Source: an uncultured Paracoccus sp.
Lineage (GTDB): Bacteria > Pseudomonadota > Alphaproteobacteria > Rhodobacterales > Rhodobacteraceae
Length of the DNA stretch: 5,536 bases
Reading direction: 5' to 3'
Assembly (NCBI GenBank): GCA_937859005.1
Contig: CALLYR010000214.1
Coordinates: 1 to 5,536 of the forward strand
Made by a program: the position numbers and the translations under genes. Numbering within the stretch: position 1 is the stretch's first letter; each line of letters starts with the position of its first letter. This document shows positions 1-4,008 of the stretch, piece by piece. The notes beneath the pieces are model-generated. The model had not been told where the DNA came from, searched no databases, and saw nothing but the letters and a program-made list of their open reading frames with translations.

Positions 1-53
1 CTCCGCCATCTGCATCGCTGCAACGGTCATGTTCTGGTTGTGAGTCCTGACCC
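1..53 (+). mobile_element. Probable outer end of an IS5-family insertion sequence
   Basis: The short reading frame that ends at 43 resembles the C-terminus of an IS5-family (IS427-group-like) transposase. It is followed at once by GAGTCCTGACCC (42-53), which has the look of a terminal inverted repeat of that group. The TA at 54-55 would fit the 2-bp target duplication some of these elements make. The partner inverted repeat lies outside the window, so the assignment comes from remembered family features and not from a matched pair of ends. If correct, this element landed next to or inside the IS3 remnant and explains why the IS3 left part is missing. Confidence 0.4.
2..43 (+). pseudogene. C-terminal tail of a probable IS5-family transposase (partial at window edge)
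   Basis: Thirteen codons read SAICIAATVMFWL and end at a TGA (41-43). The hydrophobic ending in FWL just before the element end is a pattern I associate with IS5-family DDE transposases. The gene is cut by the window edge, so it may be intact outside; it is typed as pseudogene only because no more than the tail is visible. It could instead be the tail of an unrelated membrane protein. With so few residues the call is tentative. Confidence 0.35.
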
Positions 54-123
54 TACGGCATCATCATGCGTCGCCAGAAAGAGATCAACATGACCCGCAT
101 CGCTGCTTGACAAACAGAAGGGC
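54..123. other. Unassigned junction segment between two IS remnants
   Basis: About 70 bases lie between the putative IS5 end and the first recognisable IS3 transposase codons. Frame 3 is open from 51 to the stop at 108-110 and reads PYGIIMRRQKEINMTRIAA, which I do not recognise. The nonamer CATCGCTGC occurs at 14-22 (as ATCGCTGC with a preceding C) and again near 99-107. No promoter, RNA or complete gene is evident. It is most simply scar DNA left by deletion or insertion. Confidence 0.4.
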
Positions 124-432
124 GTCCAGGGCAGTCAGTTCACGTCCTTTCTCTGGACTGACCGGCTGAAGCAGGTCGGCACCCGGATCTCGATGGACGG
201 CAAAGGGCGCTGCATCGACAACGTCTTCATCGAGCGCCTGTGGCGGTCCCTGAAATACGAATGCGTCTACCTGCACGCTTGGGAAATCGGATCGCAGGCC
301 AAGGTCGCCATCGGCCGCCGGATCACCTTCTACAACCACCAGCGGCCCCACACCGCCCACGGCGGGCAGCCGCCCGCCGTGGTCTACTTCAACAGCATCG
401 AAACCGATCAGCAGGCACAGGCAGTAGCTTAA
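124..432 (+). pseudogene. 3' fragment of an IS3-family transposase (OrfB, integrase core)
   Basis: This is the C-terminal part of an rve-type DDE transposase that would catalyse strand transfer of an IS3-family element. Visible motifs in order are QGSQFTS (127-147), RISMDGKGRCIDNVFIERLW, SLKYECVYL, and FYNHQRPHTAHGG near the end, followed by a TAA at 430-432. The Glu in FIERLW is the expected third residue of the DDE triad. The Asp expected just before QGSQFT is replaced by Val (GTC at 124-126, one base from GAC), and the preceding KQKG does not look like the family, so the break lies at about 124. The first catalytic Asp and the whole OrfA are absent. About 100 residues remain of the usual roughly 270-290 residue OrfB. 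It cannot be active alone. Confidence 0.85.
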
Positions 433-471
433 ACCAGCCAGAAAGCTGTCCAAGGGTCGGGGAGTAGCTCA
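124..471 (+). mobile_element. IS3-family insertion sequence remnant with right end
   Basis: The remnant holds the transposase 3' fragment plus about 39 bp of non-coding end (433-471). The end carries GTCCAAGGGTCGGGGAGTAG then CTCA, finishing in the CA dinucleotide typical of IS3-family termini. The opposite-strand integrase frame stops matching its family at about 470/471, which independently places the boundary there. The left end and the target duplication cannot be seen because the left part of the element is gone. The recombinase has about 150 or more residues fewer than expected, so the IS interrupted it or a later IS-mediated deletion removed its 3' part. Confidence 0.75.
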
Positions 472-1679
472 ATGCGCTGGCCTTGGGCGAAGTCAAGAAA
501 GCCAAGCTCGATCAGGTGGGAGTGGACAGGCACGAGGCGCTCAGACTGTGGGTTTTTCAAGCCGCGCCGCGCGTTCGAGCGAATGTGGAACACGGGTACT
601 CCGTCCACTTCGCCCACGTCCGCAGTCTCAAGGCCGCAAATCTCTTCACGGCGCGTGCCGGTATAAGCGGCGATGAGAGGCACCCAAAAAGTCCAGTCCT
701 TCAAAATGATCGCGCCCGGCTGTCGGCGGCGCTTGGCGCTCTGACAGCCGGTCCAGACCGGGGCGGCGAAGAGAAGGCGGACGTCTTCCGGCGTGAACGC
801 CTCGCGGTCGTCCTTCGCTGCGCGCTTCGAGAAGCGGCGCAGGAGGGCCGGGTTGGGAGAGGAATCAATCCGCAACCCTTCCGCCTGGGCGGCTTTCAGC
901 ACTTCTCCGAGGTGGACGAGGTTCCGGTTCACCGTGGCGACGGACAGTCTTACGGCGATGCCCGCCGCCGCGTCAGCCACGATCTCCGCGATGGGCTTCT
1001 CTCGTTCCCCGGCGCTCCGCCGATAGGCGGGCGGCAACTGGTCCAGCGTGGTGACGAACTGGACAAGGTGGTGCTGGCGAATGTCCCGCCCATCGTCCAA
1101 GCCGGTGATTTCACAAAACAGGTCCGCGATGGCGCGCAGTTGGGTAAGCGTTTTCGCGTTGGCGCGCCCGGTCCGCGCGTGCGTTGCGCTCATCCGGCTC
1201 ACAACATCCGGGATGCGGGCGGAAAAGCCTGTGGAGGTCCCGCGTGCGGGCGCGAGGCGTGGGCGAGGCGGGGCGACGGCTTCGGACGCGCTGCGGGGCG
1301 GCTGCGGCGGCTCCGCGCGGCGCGCGGGCTTCCTCGGCGGCTGTGGTTCGTCCGGTGCGTCGCCAAGCAGACCGAAAAAGAAGAAGAAGGCGCGGCCCTC
1401 CGGCAAGTGCGCCGGATCGCCACCGGCCGCTTCGTAATCTATCGTGAGGCGGGTCCGCCTCACGGCGGCGGGGATGCCCTCCCGGATAGTCAACAGGTCG
1501 GCTGTTCCTCGGTCAAGGAGGTTCCAACCCAATACAGACGCGGCGGAAGCGGCGTAGGCCAAGCGCTTCGCTTCGAACGGGTCCGCCGTAGCGAGCGGAA
1601 CTTGGATGGGTTTACCACGGTATAGCCGCCGCCAAACATAGAAGCGGCCGCGCCGGAAGACGTAGTTTGCAATGCCCAT
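429..1679 (-). pseudogene. Tyrosine recombinase (integrase), C-terminus removed by IS3 element
   Basis: It is a phage/genomic-island type site-specific integrase. From the ATG at 1679 the protein opens with MGIANYVFRRGRFYVWRRLY, a DUF6538-like N-terminal domain (about residues 4-50). A proline/arginine-rich linker follows (about 100-150), then a SAM-like core-binding domain (about 170-300), then the start of the catalytic domain with AYTGTRREEICGL. Its Arg (about 343) is the first catalytic residue, and a Lys in GLKNPQSER (about 375) fits the beta-hairpin lysine. The HxxR box, His/Trp and nucleophilic Tyr are missing. After GFLDFAQGQRI the frame enters the IS3 end and adds about 13 foreign residues before the TAA at 429-431. 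An earlier TTG/ATG (1757/1754) is in frame, but those codons lie in a repeat and the added residues are low complexity. The product should lack recombinase activity. Confidence 0.85.
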
Positions 1680-1700
1680 GATGTGCCCCGTGTGCGGGGT
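1680..1700 (-). promoter_or_regulatory. Hairpin overlapping the likely integrase ribosome binding site
   Basis: Read on the minus strand, CCCCG-CACA-CGGGG (1699-1686) forms a perfect 5-bp GC stem with a 4-base loop. The 3' arm CGGGG lies six bases before the ATG at 1679 and is the only Shine-Dalgarno-like stretch there. In mRNA the stem would hide the ribosome binding site, which would keep integrase translation low. That role is inferred from position only. Confidence 0.35.
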
Positions 1701-1718
1701 CGGCGGGCGTGGGCTGCG

Positions 1719-1756
1719 TGATGACGCGGTGTCAGCTTGCTGACGTGGTGTCATCA
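1719..1756. repeat. Paired TGAC-N5-GTCA sites forming a 38-bp dyad upstream of integrase
   Basis: Two near-identical 13-mers, TGACGCGGTGTCA (1722-1734) and TGACGTGGTGTCA (1741-1753), occur as direct repeats 19 bp apart and differ at one base. Each is also an interrupted palindrome TGAC-N5-GTCA. Together they build a larger dyad centred between 1737 and 1738: TGATGAC (1719-1725) mirrors GTCATCA (1750-1756), and GTCAGC (1731-1736) mirrors GCTGAC (1739-1744). Its position between the tRNA end and the integrase start suits integrase/excisionase arm sites or an operator for a dimeric regulator. The binding protein is unknown. Confidence 0.6.
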
Positions 1757-1808
1757 ACCCTATTGCGGGGTGCCGAAAGCGTTGATGCAGAGAGCTTTTC
1801 TGAAGCGC

Positions 1809-1840
1809 TGGCTGGGGCGGTAGGATTCGAACCTACGGTA
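1809..1840. other. Inferred island attachment-site junction (att) in the tRNA-Gln 3' end
   Basis: Tyrosine integrases commonly recombine at the T-arm/3' end of a tRNA gene, and the element restores an intact tRNA copy. Here the tRNA is intact and its 3' end points to an integrase gene starting 129 bp away in the same orientation. The crossover is therefore expected within about 1809-1840. The second copy of the core sequence, which would mark the far end of the element, is not in this window, so the exact core cannot be defined. Confidence 0.5.
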
Positions 1841-1883
1841 CACGGTACCAAAAACCGACGCCTTACCACTTGGCCACGCCCCA
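1809..1883 (-). tRNA. trnQ: tRNA-Gln (UUG anticodon)
   Basis: The cloverleaf can be drawn directly. The acceptor stem TGGGGCG (1883-1877) pairs with CGCCCCA (1819-1813). The D arm is in GGCCAAGTGGTAAGGC. The anticodon loop TTTTGGT (1853-1847) has TTG at 1851-1849, closed by CGGT/ACCG, with a T-T at the outermost pair. The T arm GTAGG-TTCGAAT-CCTAC is perfect. The discriminator is G (1812) and CCA is encoded (1811-1809), giving 75 nt. It decodes CAA and, by wobble, CAG. A promoter lies upstream on the right; the 3' end faces the integrase, which makes this gene the likely attachment site of the island at left. Confidence 0.96.
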
Positions 1884-1895
1884 ACCGTGCGGGGG

Positions 1896-1924
1896 TATTT
1901 ATCCAAGGCTTCCGGGGGGTGCAA
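1896..1924 (-). promoter_or_regulatory. Sigma-70-type promoter for tRNA-Gln
   Basis: On the minus strand TTGCAC (1924-1919) and TAAATA (1901-1896) are separated by exactly 17 bp and resemble -35 and -10 boxes. The -10 box ends 12 bases before the tRNA 5' end at 1883, leaving a leader of about five or six bases. The AT-rich -10 stands out from GC-rich surroundings. Because the promoter is on the chromosomal side, insertion of the island would not separate it from the tRNA. Confidence 0.65.
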
Positions 1925-1931
1925 GGGGCAT

Positions 1932-1949
1932 GGCGCAAAAACTTGTGCC
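1932..1949. repeat. Small imperfect inverted repeat upstream of the FAD oxidoreductase
   Basis: GGCGCAA (1932-1938) and TTGTGCC (1943-1949) can pair around AAAC with one G-T wobble. It lies between the divergent tRNA promoter and the start codon at 1979. It has no T tract, so it is not a plain terminator. It may be an operator or 5' leader hairpin, or chance. Confidence 0.25.
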
Positions 1950-1978
1950 GCAGTCGCCGGGCCGGTATCCGCCGCGGC

Positions 1979-3163
1979 ATGGAACATGCGGATGTCGTGA
2001 TATTGGGGGCCGGGGCGGCGGGGCTCTTCTGCGCGGGGGGGCTGGCCGGGCAAGGATTGCGGGTAGTGCTGCTGGATCACGCCGCCGATCCGGGCGAGAA
2101 AATCCGCATCTCGGGCGGGGGACGGTGCAACTTCACCAATCTGGCGACGGTGCACGATCGCTTCATCTCGGACACGCCGCGGTTCTGCGCCTCGGCGCTT
2201 GCCGGATTCCGGCCGCAGGATTTCGTGGCGCTGGTCGATGCGGCGGGGATCGCCTGGCATGAAAAGACGCTGGGCCAGCTGTTCTGCGACGGCAAGGCCA
2301 CGCAGATCGTGCGGATGCTGCTGGACCGGATGGGTCCGGCCGAGCTGCGCGCGGGCGTCGGTGTTCGTGGGGTGACGGCCGAGGCTGGGCGGCTGGTCGT
2401 GCAGTCCGATTCGGGCGCCATCGCCGCCAGCCGGGTTGTCGTCGCCACCGGGGGGCGGTCGATCCCGAAGATGGGTGCGACCGGTATCGGCTATGACATC
2501 GCGGCGCGGACGGGGCACCGGATCGTCGAGCCGCGCCCCGGACTGGTGCCGCTGACCTTTGCCGAACAGGCGCTGCATCTGTGCCGCCCGTTGGCCGGGG
2601 TATCGGTTACGGCACAGGCACAGGCGCAGGGGCCGGCGTTCCGCGACGGCCTGCTGTTCACCCATCGGGGATTGTCGGGACCCGCCATCCTGCAGATCTC
2701 CAGCTATTGGCGGCCGGGCGAGGAAATCCGGCTCGACCTCGCTCCCTCCACCGACGCCGCCACCGCGCTGAAACAGGCCAAGCGGCAGGGCAGGCGGGTG
2801 CAGGTGGCGGGCGCGCTGGCGCGGCTGCTGCCCGACCGGCTGGCCGCCGCGATTGCCACTGAATCGGGACTGGCCGAGGCACGGCTGGCCGATCAGCCGG
2901 ATGCGCGGCTGGACGAACTGGGGCGGCGCGTCAACGACTGGCGGCTGAAGCCGGTCGGGTCCGAGGGCTGGCGCACGGCCGAGGTGACGGTGGGCGGTGT
3001 CGATTGCCGCGACCTGAACGCGAAGACGATGGAATCGCGCCGCGTGCGGGGGCTGCATTTCATCGGCGAGGTCGTGGACGTGACCGGCTGGCTGGGCGGA
3101 TACAATTTCCAGTGGGCTTGGGCATCCGCCCATGCGGCGGCAAAGGCGATACTGACGGCCTAG
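1979..3163 (+). CDS. FAD-dependent oxidoreductase, HI0933/YhiN/BaiN family
   Basis: This is a complete 394-residue flavoprotein, the normal size for the family (TIGR00275-like). The N-terminal Rossmann dinucleotide site is ILGAGAAG (residues 8-15). The family signature SGGGRCNFTN is at 45-54, the second FAD-contact motif VVATGGRSIPKMG at about 154-166, and LLFTHRGLSGPAILQ at about 225-239. The C-terminal FAD-closing segment GEVVDVTGWLGGYNFQWAWA lies at about 363-382. The cytosolic protein binds FAD and probably NAD(P)H. Some relatives (BaiN) reduce flavin-activated steroid intermediates in gut bacteria, but in proteobacteria the substrate is generally unknown, so no reaction is claimed. The ATG at 1979 is chosen because the Rossmann strand begins directly after it and earlier in-frame sequence overlaps the tRNA; its Shine-Dalgarno is poor. 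It is divergent from tRNA-Gln and converges on kdsA with overlapping stops. Confidence 0.93.
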   Translation: MEHADVVILGAGAAGLFCAGGLAGQGLRVVLLDHAADPGEKIRISGGGRCNFTNLATVHDRFISDTPRFCASALAGFRPQDFVALVDAAGIAWHEKTLGQLFCDGKATQIVRMLLDRMGPAELRAGVGVRGVTAEAGRLVVQSDSGAIAASRVVVATGGRSIPKMGATGIGYDIAARTGHRIVEPRPGLVPLTFAEQALHLCRPLAGVSVTAQAQAQGPAFRDGLLFTHRGLSGPAILQISSYWRPGEEIRLDLAPSTDAATALKQAKRQGRRVQVAGALARLLPDRLAAAIATESGLAEARLADQPDARLDELGRRVNDWRLKPVGSEGWRTAEVTVGGVDCRDLNAKTMESRRVRGLHFIGEVVDVTGWLGGYNFQWAWASAHAAAKAILTA

Positions 3164-4008
3164 ACCTGCAGCGGGTCGGCCTTGGCCAGCCGGTCGAAGG
3201 CCATCAGGCTGTCGATCAGTGCGGGCATCCGGTCCAGGGCCACCATGTTCGGCCCGTCCGACGGCGCGCGGTCCGGATCCTCATGCGTCTCGATGAACAC
3301 CGCGGCGATGCCCAGCGATACGGCGGCCCGCGCCATGACGGGGGCGAATTCGCGCTGTCCGCCCGAAGATCCGCCCTGGCCGCCCGGCTGCTGCACGGAA
3401 TGGGTTGCGTCCATGACTACCGGCCAGCCGGTCCGCGCCATGATCGGCAGCGACCGCATGTCGGCGACCAGCGTGTTATAGCCGAAGCTGACCCCCCGTT
3501 CGGTCAGCAGGATGCGGTCGTTGCCAGTCGATGCGACCTTGTCCGCGACATTCCCCATGTCCCAAGGGGCCAGGAATTGCCCCTTCTTGACGTTCACCAC
3601 CGCGCCGGTTTGTCCTGCGGCCAGCAGCAGGTCGGTCTGCCGGCACAGGAAGGCGGGGATCTGGATGATGTCCGCGACCTCGGCTGCGCGCTGCGCCTGT
3701 TCGATGTCATGCACATCGGTCAGCACCGGACAGCCAATGCGGTCGCGCACCGCGGCCAGCATCGCCAGACCTTCGTCGATGCCCACCCCTCGGCGGCCGG
3801 ACAGCGAGGTGCGGTTGGCCTTGTCGTAACTCGCCTTGAACACGAAACCCGCGCCCGCCGCGCGGCAGGCGTCGGCCAGCGGTTCGGCAATGGACAACGC
3901 ATGGTCCAGCGTTTCCAGCTGGCACGGTCCCGCGATCACCACCAGCGGCAGGTCGTTGCCGAAGGTGACGGGGCCGGCAGCGACATGGCGGACGGGGGAT
4001 ATGATCAT
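3160..4008 (-). CDS. kdsA: 3-deoxy-8-phosphooctulonate (Kdo-8-P) synthase
   Basis: KdsA condenses arabinose 5-phosphate with phosphoenolpyruvate to Kdo 8-phosphate in the cytosol, the committed step to CMP-Kdo for LPS core and capsule linkers. The 282-residue TIM-barrel protein is full length. Motifs in order are IAGPCQLET (25-33), FKASYDKANRTS, LTDVHD, QIPAFLCRQTDLL, NVKKGQFLAPWDMGN, TERGVSFGYNTLV, VMDATHSVQQPGGQGG, and FIETHEDPDRAPSDGPNM. Cys29 replaces the Asn found in the metal-independent E. coli enzyme (GGMNVLES). With the His of DATHSVQ, the Glu of FIETHE and the Asp of SDGP it makes the metal site of the metal-dependent (Aquifex-type) class. Its ATG overlaps the stop of the upstream capsule-export gene as ATGA, indicating one operon with translational coupling. 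Its TAG shares CTAG with the convergent oxidoreductase stop. Confidence 0.97.
   Translation of the reverse strand: MIISPVRHVAAGPVTFGNDLPLVVIAGPCQLETLDHALSIAEPLADACRAAGAGFVFKASYDKANRTSLSGRRGVGIDEGLAMLAAVRDRIGCPVLTDVHDIEQAQRAAEVADIIQIPAFLCRQTDLLLAAGQTGAVVNVKKGQFLAPWDMGNVADKVASTGNDRILLTERGVSFGYNTLVADMRSLPIMARTGWPVVMDATHSVQQPGGQGGSSGGQREFAPVMARAAVSLGIAAVFIETHEDPDRAPSDGPNMVALDRMPALIDSLMAFDRLAKADPLQV

Noticed and set aside
1..60. A minus-strand frame running off the left edge, containing MTVAAMQMAE
   Set aside because: Only 20 codons are visible and no family is recognisable. The plus-strand IS5-like tail is the better explanation.
483..1625. A 380-codon open frame on the plus strand opposite the integrase
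   Set aside because: It shows no recognisable domain, is Arg/Gly-rich, and mirrors a clear tyrosine recombinase on the other strand.
1680..1757. Longer integrase starting at TTG 1757 or ATG 1754
   Set aside because: The extra 25-26 residues are low complexity and their codons coincide with the TGAC-N5-GTCA repeat. The DUF6538-like domain begins right after the ATG at 1679.
1932..1949. Rho-independent terminator
   Set aside because: The stem is only 7 bp with a wobble and has no following T tract on either strand. It is also upstream of both adjacent genes, not downstream.
1709..1978. N-terminal extension of the FAD oxidoreductase from an ATG at 1709
   Set aside because: It would run through the whole tRNA-Gln gene, and the flavoprotein Rossmann fold begins at the ATG at 1979.
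1760..3133. A 457-codon open frame on the minus strand opposite the FAD oxidoreductase
   Set aside because: The plus-strand frame has every family motif in order. The antisense protein is Arg/Pro/His-rich and low complexity, as expected from GC-rich third positions, and it crosses the tRNA gene.
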